NCBI GenBank assembly: GCA_005881085.1
Contig: VBGU01000089.1
Location: forward strand, 1-9,689
DNA from: Chloroflexota bacterium
GTDB lineage: Bacteria > Chloroflexota > Limnocylindria > P2-11E
Length of the DNA: 9,689 bases
Direction of reading: 5' to 3'
Position 1 is the stretch's first letter. Every line of letters starts with the position of its first letter. A program made the position numbers and the translations under genes. Positions 1-6,457 of the stretch are shown here, in pieces. The notes under the pieces are model-generated. The model was not told where the DNA came from. It saw nothing but the letters and a program-made list of their open reading frames with translations, and did not search any database.

Positions 1-515
1 GTCCGGAAGACGCCGCGTTCAGTGTTCGGGCCGTGGGCGTGACCGAGCGCCGCGACATACGCGGTGTCCGGGTCCTCGGGGTGGACGCGGACTTTGCCGA
101 TATTCCGCGTGTCCGCGAGACCGAGATGCGCCCACGTCTGGCCCGCGTCGGTCGATCGGTACACGCCGTCGCCATGCGAGACATTTCCGCGAATGCAGCT
201 CTCGCCCATGCCGACGTAGATCACATTCGGGTCGGCCTGCGCCACCGCGATAGCACCGACCGACGCGCGCTTGAAGAATTTGTCGGTCGTGTTCTCCCAG
301 TACTGGCCGCCGTCCATCGTCTTCCAGACGCCACCACCGGTCGAGCCGAAGTAGAAGGTGTTGCGTTCCCGCGGATCGCCCGCGACCGCGGCGACGCGCC
401 CGCCCCGGTACGGGCCGGCGTTCCGCCACTCGAGGCGATCGAAGAAGTTAGGGGTCTCTCGCGAAGACGCGCTCGAGCGGCGAGCGGACGTGCTGGAACG
501 ACGCTTTGCTGCCAT
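1..515 (-). CDS. BNR/Asp-box repeat (VPS10/sortilin-like) beta-propeller protein, N-terminal part
   Basis: The minus-strand frame opens at ATG 515-513 and stays open to the left edge (171 codons), so only the N-terminus is present. A strong ribosome site (GGGGGAGG, 6-nt spacer) decides the start. Residues 1-22 are rich in Ser, Arg and Ala; the propeller part begins at about residue 24 (NFFDRLEWRNAGPYRGGRVA). Two Asp-box-type motifs are visible: KTMDGGQYW (66-73) and a canonical STDAGQTW (121-128), with intervening strands such as DPNVIYVGMGE and DPDTAYVAALG. This matches the start of the large (typically about 1000-residue) proteins annotated as WD40/YVTN/BNR-like, VPS10 or 'glycosyl hydrolase' in many soil bacteria. 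The family is often exported, but no hydrophobic signal segment is seen here. Enzymatic activity is unproven for this family; a binding or scaffold propeller is equally possible. It is divergent from the DedA gene. Confidence 0.85.
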   Translation of the reverse strand, partial: MAAKRRSSTSARRSSASSRETPNFFDRLEWRNAGPYRGGRVAAVAGDPRERNTFYFGSTGGGVWKTMDGGQYWENTTDKFFKRASVGAIAVAQADPNVIYVGMGESCIRGNVSHGDGVYRSTDAGQTWAHLGLADTRNIGKVRVHPEDPDTAYVAALGHAHGPNTERGVFR

Positions 516-579
516 GGATTGCCTCCCCCGATGTGCGTGTTGAATCGAAAATAGCCCTTCTCGCTACGCTCTGCCGCGC
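516..579. promoter_or_regulatory. Divergent promoter region between the BNR-repeat gene and dedA
   Basis: This 64-bp gap must hold both start sites unless transcription begins inside a gene. It is AT-richer than its surroundings around 540-560. On the plus strand, TTGAAT (540-545) and TACGCT (565-570) form a weak -35/-10 pair with a 19-bp spacer; the -10 ends only 9 nt before the dedA ATG and no Shine-Dalgarno is visible, so a leaderless dedA mRNA is possible. On the minus strand, TATTTT (553-548) could be the -10 for the BNR gene, giving a leader of roughly 25 nt that would contain its ribosome site. Assignments of exact elements are inference. Confidence 0.3.
522..529 (-). promoter_or_regulatory. 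Ribosome binding site of the BNR-repeat gene
   Basis: GGGGGAGG read on the minus strand lies 6 nt before ATG 515-513. It is the strongest Shine-Dalgarno match near this gene and fixes the start. Confidence 0.7.
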
Positions 580-1233
580 ATGAGTCTGCCGCCGGTGATC
601 CGCGACGCGATCCGTTTGCTTTTCCTCGCGGTACTCGAGCACCAGTACGTCGTTCTCTTCTTCGTGGTCGCGATCGAGGAGGCCGGCGTTCCGCTCCCCG
701 CACCGACCGACGTCGCCATCGCCTTCTACGGCTACCGGGCGCGCGGCAACCTGCCCGAGCTCGCGCAGGTCGTGCTCGTGTGCGCGCTCGCGTCGACGGC
801 CGGGACGCTCGTCCCGTACCTCCTCGCGCGGCGCTTCGGACCGACCGTCGCGCACCGGCTCGCGGCATGGATCGACGTCGATCCCGTGCAGGTCGATCGA
901 TGGGCCGACCGGATCCATCGTCGTGGCTTCATCGCGGTCGTCGTCGGCCGACTTGTCCCCGGAGCGCGGGTGGTCATGTCACTCATCGCCGGGACCGCCA
1001 GGGTGCCCCTCTACCAGTTTTCGCCCGCCGTCTTTGTCGCCGCGTGCATCTATTGGACGTTCTGGGTCACGATCGGCGCGGCGTTGGGGCCGATGTTCCG
1101 GCGCCTCGCAGAGCCGTACATCGTCTACATCCTGATCGGGCTGCCCCTCGTGGTCATCACGTACTTCGTGTACCGGCACCTTCGCGCGCGGAGAAAGTGG
1201 GCATCAAGATCGGCCACTACTCCGCGTACCTGA
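580..1233 (+). CDS. DedA family (SNARE-associated/VTT) integral membrane protein
   Basis: 217 residues, the normal length for the DedA family, whose members are inner-membrane proteins linked to lipid (undecaprenyl phosphate or phospholipid) flipping and membrane homeostasis. Family hallmarks are visible: the acidic membrane-embedded start segment (IEEAGVPLPAPTD, residues 32-44, with E33/E34) and the signature GRLVPGARVVMSLIAG (123-138, with R124, P127, R130), followed by QFSPAVFVAACIYWTFW. Hydrophobic spans are near 11-31, 63-83, 131-140/150-170 and 180-198. The C-terminus is basic and cytosolic-like. The start ATG has no clear Shine-Dalgarno. The last codons overlap the next gene. The substrate cannot be predicted; DedA paralogues share little specificity signal. 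The family assignment is firm, the physiological role is not. Confidence 0.9.
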   Translation: MSLPPVIRDAIRLLFLAVLEHQYVVLFFVVAIEEAGVPLPAPTDVAIAFYGYRARGNLPELAQVVLVCALASTAGTLVPYLLARRFGPTVAHRLAAWIDVDPVQVDRWADRIHRRGFIAVVVGRLVPGARVVMSLIAGTARVPLYQFSPAVFVAACIYWTFWVTIGAALGPMFRRLAEPYIVYILIGLPLVVITYFVYRHLRARRKWASRSATTPRT

Positions 1234-1595
1234 GCCTCGGCCTCGCGGTCATCGCCGGGCTCGCCCTCTGGCTCGGGCTCTGGCCGCTCGCGGCTCTCGC
1301 GCTCGCGTTCCTCGTCGGCGGCCGGCGCGAACCGGTCACGCTCGGCGCGGACGCGATCGTGTTCGTCGGCCTAGCCGGCCACGCCGACCCGCTCTGGGTC
1401 GCGCTACTGCTGATAGCGAGCCTCGCCACGCGAGAGCACGACCCGCGCGCGATCCTCATCCTCTTCTTCGCGTCGATCGCGGCGACCTTCGTCTACCTCG
1501 ACTGGACCATCCTCACCGGTCTGCTCGCGATCATCGCCACGATCCGCGCCGCGTTCCTGTCGCGCCGGGCTTGGCTCGCGCCCCGCGCTTCATAG
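1197..1595 (+). CDS. Small multi-pass membrane protein, unknown function
   Basis: 132 residues if begun at GTG 1197. It is strongly hydrophobic, with about four predicted membrane spans (roughly residues 12-40, 49-76, 85-103 and 104-121) separated by short charged loops (GGRREP, ATREHDPR), and a basic C-terminal tail (LSRRAWLAPR). I do not recognise a family. It overlaps the end of dedA by 37 nt in another frame, so the two are probably co-translated and may act together in the membrane; this is inference from context. Start choice is uncertain: GTG 1197 has GGAG only 3 nt upstream, which is tight, while CTG 1230 overlaps the dedA TGA as CTGA but has no ribosome site and would begin inside the first membrane span. 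Its TAG abuts the hemH stop on the other strand. Confidence 0.7.
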   Translation: MGIKIGHYSAYLSLGLAVIAGLALWLGLWPLAALALAFLVGGRREPVTLGADAIVFVGLAGHADPLWVALLLIASLATREHDPRAILILFFASIAATFVYLDWTILTGLLAIIATIRAAFLSRRAWLAPRAS

Positions 1596-2459
1596 CGCGC
1601 GGACGATCGCCGCGAGCGCGTCGACGAAGTCGGGTCGCGCGTTCGGCATTGGTATCCGGTGATATCGAAGTCCCACCTCGCGAGCCTGCGCGGCGGCCGC
1701 GATATCGAGGTCATACAGCACCTCGAGATGATCCGCGAGGAACTGCACCGGAACCACGAGGACGTCCGTCACGCCCTGGGCCGCAAGCGAGGGGAAGAGG
1801 TCCACGAGATCAGGCCGAAGCCATTCCTCAGCCGTGTGGCCCGCGCTCTGATACGCGAAGGACCAGCTCGTGAGTCCCGCCTGCTCCGCCACAACGCGCG
1901 CGGTCTCGCGAAGCTCTTCGACATAGCCCGGCTCAGCCTCGAAGACGCGCCGCGGAAGGCTGTGCGCGGTGAGCACGATCGCGGGCGACGAGAACACCAG
2001 CTCGGCGAGCGACTCTCTCACTGCTCCCGCGAGCGCCGCGACGAACTTCGGCGCGCACCACCAGGAGCGAGCGATCGCGAATGGCACCGGAGACGAATCG
2101 GCGACGGCGCTCTCGTAACCCGCCATCAAGCGGTCCGACCATTGCGGCGACATCGGGACGCCAACGAGGCGGGTCGCCCCGTCGGCCACGAGGGCGCGAA
2201 GGGCTGCCTCGATCGACGGTTCCGAGAAGCGCATCCCCGCGCGGACGCGGAAGTCGGGTCCGAGCGCGCCGGCGAGTGCCGCGGCCTGCGCGTGCGTGAT
2301 CTCGACCAGCGGGGATCCGCCGATGAGGCCGTAGCGCCGGCGCATTTCCAGGACGAGCTCCGGCGCGGGCGGACGGCCGCGCACGCGACCGAGATACGCG
2401 GCCACGTCCGCGTCGTCAGCCGGGGCGCCGTACGTCATGAGGATCACGCCGGTGGTCAT
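1590..2459 (-). CDS. hemH: Ferrochelatase, probably coproporphyrin ferrochelatase (CpfC)
   Basis: 289 residues, slightly short for the family (about 310-340). It inserts Fe2+ into a porphyrin; with a HemQ gene two places upstream in the same operon the likely substrate is coproporphyrin III, giving coproheme. Visible motifs: MTYGAP (Y10, equivalent to the active-site Tyr of the Bacillus enzyme), YGLIGGSPL (43-51), the metal-site histidine H166 in TAHSLP, YQSAG (203-207), and DHLEVLYDLD (243-252) with the catalytic E246. The residue after PV in the last motif is Gln239 where Bacillus has Gly. Only one Cys (C135) is present, so there is no [2Fe-2S] cluster of the kind found in some actinobacterial ferrochelatases. 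The start ATG overlaps the hemE TGA (ATGA); no good ribosome site, so translation is probably coupled. An upstream in-frame extension is merely a shadow of hemE. It is the last gene of the operon. Confidence 0.95.
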   Translation of the reverse strand: MTTGVILMTYGAPADDADVAAYLGRVRGRPPAPELVLEMRRRYGLIGGSPLVEITHAQAAALAGALGPDFRVRAGMRFSEPSIEAALRALVADGATRLVGVPMSPQWSDRLMAGYESAVADSSPVPFAIARSWWCAPKFVAALAGAVRESLAELVFSSPAIVLTAHSLPRRVFEAEPGYVEELRETARVVAEQAGLTSWSFAYQSAGHTAEEWLRPDLVDLFPSLAAQGVTDVLVVPVQFLADHLEVLYDLDIAAAAQAREVGLRYHRIPMPNARPDFVDALAAIVRAL

Positions 2460-3487
2460 ACGAGGGCGACCGCGGTCTCCGTCCGCACGAGCTCGCTGAG
2501 ACGCGCGAGGGTGTCGGCGTCCGTGTCGGCGAGAACGCCGTGACCCAGGTTGAACACGTGCCCTGGCCGTCCCGCGGCGTCGGCGAGGATCGCGCGAGCT
2601 CGCCCTGCGACGACCTCGAATGGCGCGAGACACACCGCCGGATCGAGGTTGCCCTGGACCCCGCGATCGCCGATGCGCGACCAGGCGTCCGCGAGCCCGA
2701 TCCGCCAGTCGACGCTCACCACCTCGCACGGCACGTCGGCAAGAAGCGGAAGGAGCTCGGGGTTCCCGGTCGCGAAATGGATCCGCGGGGCGCCGCTCAC
2801 TTGAGCGAGCACGCGCCGCGAGTACGGCAGCACCGCCCGGGCGTAGTCCTCGGCCGAGAGGGCACCCGCCCATGAATCGAAAAGCTGGATCACGTCGACG
2901 CCGGCGTCGACCTGCGCGCGCAGGTAACGCACAAGCACGTCAGTGAGGACCGCCATGAGCTGGTCCCAAAGCACCGGATCGCGGAAGAGGAGAGCCTTCG
3001 TCCGCGCGAGGTCGCGCGAGGGCCGGCCTTCGATCAGGTACGAGGCGAGCGTGAACGGGGCGCCGGCGAAGCCGATCAAGGCGATTTCCGCCGGCAACGA
3101 GCGGCGGAGCTCGCGGATGGCGGTAAAAAGGTATGGGGTCGCATCCTCGGCGGCGACCACGCGAAGGGCGGCGACATCGCTCGCCGCTCGCACCGGGCGC
3201 TCGACGATCGGTCCGACGTCGGGCTCGATGTGGAACGGGACGCCCATCCCATCGAGTGGAAGCATGATGTCGGCGTAGAGGACCGCCGCGTCGACGCCGA
3301 GCCGTGCGACCGGCATCGCGGTCACTCGCGCGCACAGCTCCGGGGTTCGCGCCATCTCCAGGATGCCGTACCGCTCGCGGAGCTCCCGGTACTCCGCAAG
3401 GCAGCGGCCGGCCTGGCGCATGTACCAAACCGGCGTCCGCTCCACGGTCTCGCGGCGGCAGGCGCGGACGAGAAGAGGTGACGTCAG
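2456..3487 (-). CDS. hemE: Uroporphyrinogen III decarboxylase, likely CTG start
   Basis: It removes four acetate carboxyls from uroporphyrinogen III to give coproporphyrinogen III in the cytoplasm. The proposed protein is 343 residues, typical for HemE. Motifs: substrate-binding MRQAGR (23-28), the catalytic Asp in LYADIMLPLDGMG (D73), ASYLIEGR, FDSWAGALS, GNLDPAVCLAP, and FNLGHGVLADTD near the end. The first ATG/GTG/TTG in frame is GTG 3445-3443, but that start would remove the conserved N-terminal helix LLVRACRRET, which is continuous in frame upstream. CTG 3487-3485 restores it, lies 8 nt after GGAG (3499-3496) and overlaps the hemQ stop as CTGA, just as the other junctions do with ATGA or GTGA. 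The function is certain; the CTG start is inferred. If GTG were used the gene would end at 3445. Confidence 0.93.
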   Translation of the reverse strand: MTSPLLVRACRRETVERTPVWYMRQAGRCLAEYRELRERYGILEMARTPELCARVTAMPVARLGVDAAVLYADIMLPLDGMGVPFHIEPDVGPIVERPVRAASDVAALRVVAAEDATPYLFTAIRELRRSLPAEIALIGFAGAPFTLASYLIEGRPSRDLARTKALLFRDPVLWDQLMAVLTDVLVRYLRAQVDAGVDVIQLFDSWAGALSAEDYARAVLPYSRRVLAQVSGAPRIHFATGNPELLPLLADVPCEVVSVDWRIGLADAWSRIGDRGVQGNLDPAVCLAPFEVVAGRARAILADAAGRPGHVFNLGHGVLADTDADTLARLSELVRTETAVALV

Positions 3488-4188
3488 CCGACAAGCTCCG
3501 CGCGGCTCACGGCGCCGTCGATATGGTCGAGCGCTTCAACGAGCGGCATCGACGCGCCGACGAAGATCGGTGTTTCCCGCTCCGTGTACGAGGAGGACTC
3601 GGTGTCTCGCAGATCGGCAACGAGCGCGACGAAGCGCCGGACGTCCGGCACCTCGAAGGCGACGACGAACTCCTGGTCGTCGATGCCGAAGCTGTATCCG
3701 GTATGGATACGGATCTCGGGATAGCGGTGCCCGGTGGCAAAGTGGGCGGCCATGATCCGCGTCCGCTCCTCGCGCGGCAGCGCGTACCACGAGCGCTTCT
3801 TCGTCATCGGATATACGACGAGGTACGGGAGATCGCCCGCGGGTCCCACCGGACGCTCGCCTTCGCCGCCGGCATGGCGGTGCTCCCCGAGGTACGGCGA
3901 TGGGCGCCGCGCCGCGAGGTATCCGTAGGGCCGCGTGCTCTGCGCCCAAAGGCGGGTCGCCGCGCAGCGCGCTTCCCACGCGCGGATCGCGTCGAGCTCG
4001 TCCGCGATGACCCACAGCAGCAGGTCAGCATCGGCGCGCGTGCCGACGAGCGAGTAGGCGTGCACGGTGACCCCGGCGCTCTGCACCGCGGACACGAACT
4101 GGGCCTTGTCTTCTTCGCGTTGCCGTTCGTCGAGCCGTCGCCAGTCGTTCGAGACGGCGAGGGTGAGATAGCGGTACAGCTCGTTCAT
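3484..4188 (-). CDS. hemQ: Coproheme decarboxylase (chlorite dismutase-like HemQ/ChdC)
   Basis: 234 residues, normal for the family. ChdC converts coproheme to heme b by two oxidative decarboxylations using peroxide, the last step of the coproporphyrin-dependent pathway. The core is recognisable: YPMTKKRSWYALP (126-138), EERTRIMAAH (140-149), then SFGIDDQEF and the LRDTESSSYTERETP tail. Y126 and H149 are 23 residues apart, the same spacing as the radical-forming Tyr135 and axial His158 of Corynebacterium diphtheriae ChdC, so they are the likely catalytic Tyr and heme ligand. This makes coproheme decarboxylation more likely than chlorite dismutation. The start ATG overlaps the hemL stop (ATGA) and has a near-perfect Shine-Dalgarno with 5-nt spacing. 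Position between hemL and hemE fits a heme role. An in-frame extension upstream lies inside hemL and is rejected. Confidence 0.93.
   Translation of the reverse strand: MNELYRYLTLAVSNDWRRLDERQREEDKAQFVSAVQSAGVTVHAYSLVGTRADADLLLWVIADELDAIRAWEARCAATRLWAQSTRPYGYLAARRPSPYLGEHRHAGGEGERPVGPAGDLPYLVVYPMTKKRSWYALPREERTRIMAAHFATGHRYPEIRIHTGYSFGIDDQEFVVAFEVPDVRRFVALVADLRDTESSSYTERETPIFVGASMPLVEALDHIDGAVSRAELVG
3496..3499 (-). promoter_or_regulatory. Ribosome binding site for hemE, supporting the CTG start
   Basis: GGAG on the minus strand, 8 nt before CTG 3487-3485, inside the final codons of hemQ. No comparable site precedes the alternative GTG 3445. Confidence 0.5.
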
Positions 4189-5465
4189 CCGATCTCCTTC
4201 AGCGACGCGCGGGCCGCGTCGACGATCGTTCCGATGGCGCCGTCGTCGTGGGCCAGCGACAGGAACCAGCACTCGAACTGCGAAGGCGGCAGCATCACGC
4301 CGCGCCGCAGCATCGCGGCGTGAAATTTTGCGAACCGGCCGCGGTCCGCGGTCTGCGCATCCGATTCGTTGCGCACGGCGCGGTCGGTGAAGAAGACGGT
4401 GAGCATCGATCCGGCACGCTGCACGCGGATCGCGATCCCCGCGGCGCTCGCGGCGCCGGCAAGCTCGCCCTCGAGCCGCGCACCACGCGCTTCGAGCATC
4501 GCGTACGCGGCGGCGTCGAGCAGCTCCAGTGTCGCGAGGCCGGCGGCCATCGCGAGCGGGTTCCCCGAAAGCGTGCCGGCCTGATAGACGGGGCCAAGCG
4601 GCGCGACAAGCGACATGAGCTCGCGCGATCCGGCGTACGCGCCGACGGGCAGGCCACCGCCGATGATCTTCCCGAAGCAGCTGATATCGGGCCGCACGCC
4701 GAAGAGCCCTTGGGCCCCCGAGCGCGCGGCCCGGAACCCGGTAATGACCTCGTCCAAGAGGAGAAGCGCACCGGTGCGGTCCGCGACGGCGCGGAGCCCC
4801 GCCAGGAAGGCGCGGTCCGGGACCACGCAGCCCATGTTTCCGGCGATCGGTTCGACGATGATCGCGGCGAGCGGCTTCGCCGACGCGACGTCAGCGGCGG
4901 CGTCGAGATCGCCGTAGGCGACGGTGATGGTGTCGCGCGCGACCGCGGTCGGTACGCCGGCGGAGTCGGGGAGGCCCAGCGTCGCAAGTCCGGACCCCGC
5001 GCGCGACAGGAGCGCGTCGGCGTGGCCGTGGTAGGAGCCGGCAAACTTGAGAATGGCGTCCCGCCCGGTCGCGGCGCGCGCCAGCCGAAGAGCGCTCATG
5101 ACCGCTTCGGTCCCGCTCGAGACGAAGCGCACCATCTCCACGCTCGCGACGGACGCGGCGATCTCTTCGGCGAGCTCGACCTCAAGCGGGCTCGGCGCGC
5201 CGTACGACGTTCCGCGTCGCGCCTGCGCTTCGATCGCGGCGACCACCGCGGGATGCGCGTGCCCGGCGATGAGCGCGCCCCACGAGGAGACGAGGTCCAC
5301 GAACTCGCGGCCGTCCGTATCGGTGACGTGGCACCCGGCCGCCGCGACGATGAACGGCGGCTCGCCCCCGACCGCGCCGTAGGCGCGCACCGGACTGGAC
5401 ACGCCGCCGGGCATGACCCGGCGCGCTCGCTCGAGCAGCTCGCGGTTCGTCCTGACGAGCGTCAT
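4185..5465 (-). CDS. hemL: Glutamate-1-semialdehyde 2,1-aminomutase
   Basis: 426 residues, the usual length. This PLP enzyme converts glutamate-1-semialdehyde, delivered by HemA, to 5-aminolevulinate in the C5 pathway. Motifs in order: PGGVSSPVRAYG (19-30), the cofactor phosphate-binding SSGTEAVMSALRLAR (116-130), SYHGHAD (144-150), the PLP-ring Asp in LLLDEVITGFR (D238), the Schiff-base lysine K266 in CFGKIIGGGLPVG, AGTLSGNPLAMAAGL (296-310), and PPSQFECWFLS near the end. The K266 context GKIIGGGLPVGAY separates it from other class III aminotransferases. Start ATG 5465-5463 overlaps the hemB TGA as ATGA; the ribosome site is weak, consistent with coupling. Longer upstream reading in this frame is a shadow of hemB. 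Confidence 0.97.
   Translation of the reverse strand: MTLVRTNRELLERARRVMPGGVSSPVRAYGAVGGEPPFIVAAAGCHVTDTDGREFVDLVSSWGALIAGHAHPAVVAAIEAQARRGTSYGAPSPLEVELAEEIAASVASVEMVRFVSSGTEAVMSALRLARAATGRDAILKFAGSYHGHADALLSRAGSGLATLGLPDSAGVPTAVARDTITVAYGDLDAAADVASAKPLAAIIVEPIAGNMGCVVPDRAFLAGLRAVADRTGALLLLDEVITGFRAARSGAQGLFGVRPDISCFGKIIGGGLPVGAYAGSRELMSLVAPLGPVYQAGTLSGNPLAMAAGLATLELLDAAAYAMLEARGARLEGELAGAASAAGIAIRVQRAGSMLTVFFTDRAVRNESDAQTADRGRFAKFHAAMLRRGVMLPPSQFECWFLSLAHDDGAIGTIVDAARASLKEIG
4194..4200 (-). promoter_or_regulatory. Ribosome binding site of hemQ
   Basis: GAAGGAG on the minus strand, 5 nt before ATG 4188, the best ribosome site inside the operon. It is encoded by the last hemL codons (Lys-Glu-Ile-Gly), so hemL's C-terminus and hemQ's translation signal share bases. 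Confidence 0.75.
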
Positions 5466-6457
5466 CGCTCGCGGATCCACGACGCGGCATCGAGCGCGAA
5501 ATAGGTCACGATCGAATCGGCGCCCGCGCGTGCGATGCCGGTGAGGGACTCGAGTGCCGCGCGCCGCAAGTCGATCCAGCCGCGCGCCGCGGCCGCATGC
5601 AGCGCGGCGTACTCGCCGCTCACCTGGTACGCGGCGAGTGGCGCGTCGAACCGTCCGCGAGCCGCGGCGATCACGTCGAGGTATGGGCCCGCCGGCTTGA
5701 CCATGAACATGTCCGCGCCTTCTTCGAGGTCGGCGGCGATCTCGGCAAGGGCCTCGCGTCTGTTGCGCGGATCCATCTGGTATCCCGCGCGGTCCCCAAA
5801 CCGCGGGGCGCAATCCGCGGCGTCGCGGAACGGACCGTAGAAGGAGGACGCGTACTTCGCCGCGTACGCGAGGATCGCGGCTTCGGGCGAACCGGCGGCG
5901 TCGAGCTCGTCACGGATCGCGGCGACGCGCCCGTCCATCATGTCCGACGGCGCGACGACATCCGCGCCGGCCTCGGCATAGACCCGCGCGGCGGCCGCCA
6001 GGAACGGCAGCGTGGCGTCGTTATCGATCAAGCCTTCAGGCGTAATGACGCCGCAATGACCGTGCGTCGTGTATTCGCAGAGGCATACGTCGGCGATCAG
6101 CACGAGGCCGGGGCCTGCGTCGCGAAGCGCGCGGAGGGCCATGGGCACGGGTCCGAACGGATCCGCGGCGCTCTCACCCCGATCGTCCTTCTCGGCCGGC
6201 AGCCCGAACAAGAGAAGACCGCCGATCCCAGCGGCGATCGCTCGTTCGGCGACCCGCGGGACCTCGCGGACCCCAAGACGCGCGTGTCCGGGAAGCGAGG
6301 CGATCTCGGACCGCGCGCTGACGTTCGCATCCACGAACACCGGCAGGACGAGCATCGACGGATCGAGCCTCGTCTCGGCGACGAGATCGCGCGTCCGCTC
6401 TTGGCGGCGGAGCCGTGACCGCCTGAATCGCGTTGGCGAGCTAACGAGCGTCGACAA
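5462..6457 (-). CDS. hemB: Delta-aminolevulinic acid dehydratase (porphobilinogen synthase), Zn type, TTG start
   Basis: It condenses two 5-aminolevulinates to porphobilinogen. 331 residues from the chosen TTG, normal for HemB. The catalytic zinc cysteines are all present in DVCLCEYTTHGHCGV (C125, C127, C135), so this is a zinc-dependent rather than Asp-rich magnesium-only enzyme. The two active-site lysines are K201 (LAYAAKYASSFYGPFRDA) and K254, the Schiff-base Lys, in FMVKPAGPYLD; YQMDPRNRREA (226-236) marks the conserved Mg/allosteric region. A GTG at 6478 gives a longer frame, but TTG 6457-6455 has a strong Shine-Dalgarno (GGGAGGAGA, about 6-7 nt spacing) and an N-terminus of the usual length before RRSRLRRQERTRDLVAET. 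With this start it overlaps the end of hemC-hemD by 17 nt. Its stop overlaps the hemL start. Confidence 0.96.
   Translation of the reverse strand: MSTLVSSPTRFRRSRLRRQERTRDLVAETRLDPSMLVLPVFVDANVSARSEIASLPGHARLGVREVPRVAERAIAAGIGGLLLFGLPAEKDDRGESAADPFGPVPMALRALRDAGPGLVLIADVCLCEYTTHGHCGVITPEGLIDNDATLPFLAAAARVYAEAGADVVAPSDMMDGRVAAIRDELDAAGSPEAAILAYAAKYASSFYGPFRDAADCAPRFGDRAGYQMDPRNRREALAEIAADLEEGADMFMVKPAGPYLDVIAAARGRFDAPLAAYQVSGEYAALHAAAARGWIDLRRAALESLTGIARAGADSIVTYFALDAASWIRER

Noticed and set aside
19..429. Minus-strand 136-codon frame in the BNR gene
   Set aside because: Arg-rich shadow; another minus-strand frame over the same bases shows clear Asp boxes and a strong ribosome site.
780..1595. 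Extended plus-strand frame beginning inside dedA
   Set aside because: Residues before about 1197 are a frame shadow of DedA; only the hydrophobic part after the dedA overlap looks like a protein.
1596..1650. Possible terminator hairpin at the end of hemH
   Set aside because: CG-rich stretches suggest pairing, but no clean stem of useful length or T-run is present.
1659..2543. Plus-strand open frame of 294 codons opposite hemH
   Set aside because: It is antisense to a well-supported hemH with all motifs, and its Arg/Gly/His-rich composition is typical of GC-rich antisense shadow frames.
1590..2873. N-terminally extended hemH frame
   Set aside because: The part upstream of ATG 2459 is an out-of-frame reading of hemE; the protein proper begins at the ATGA junction.
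4248..5504. Plus-strand open frame of 418 codons opposite hemL
   Set aside because: Long only because of high third-position GC in hemL on the other strand; no recognisable domain and a low-complexity Arg/Gly/Asp composition.
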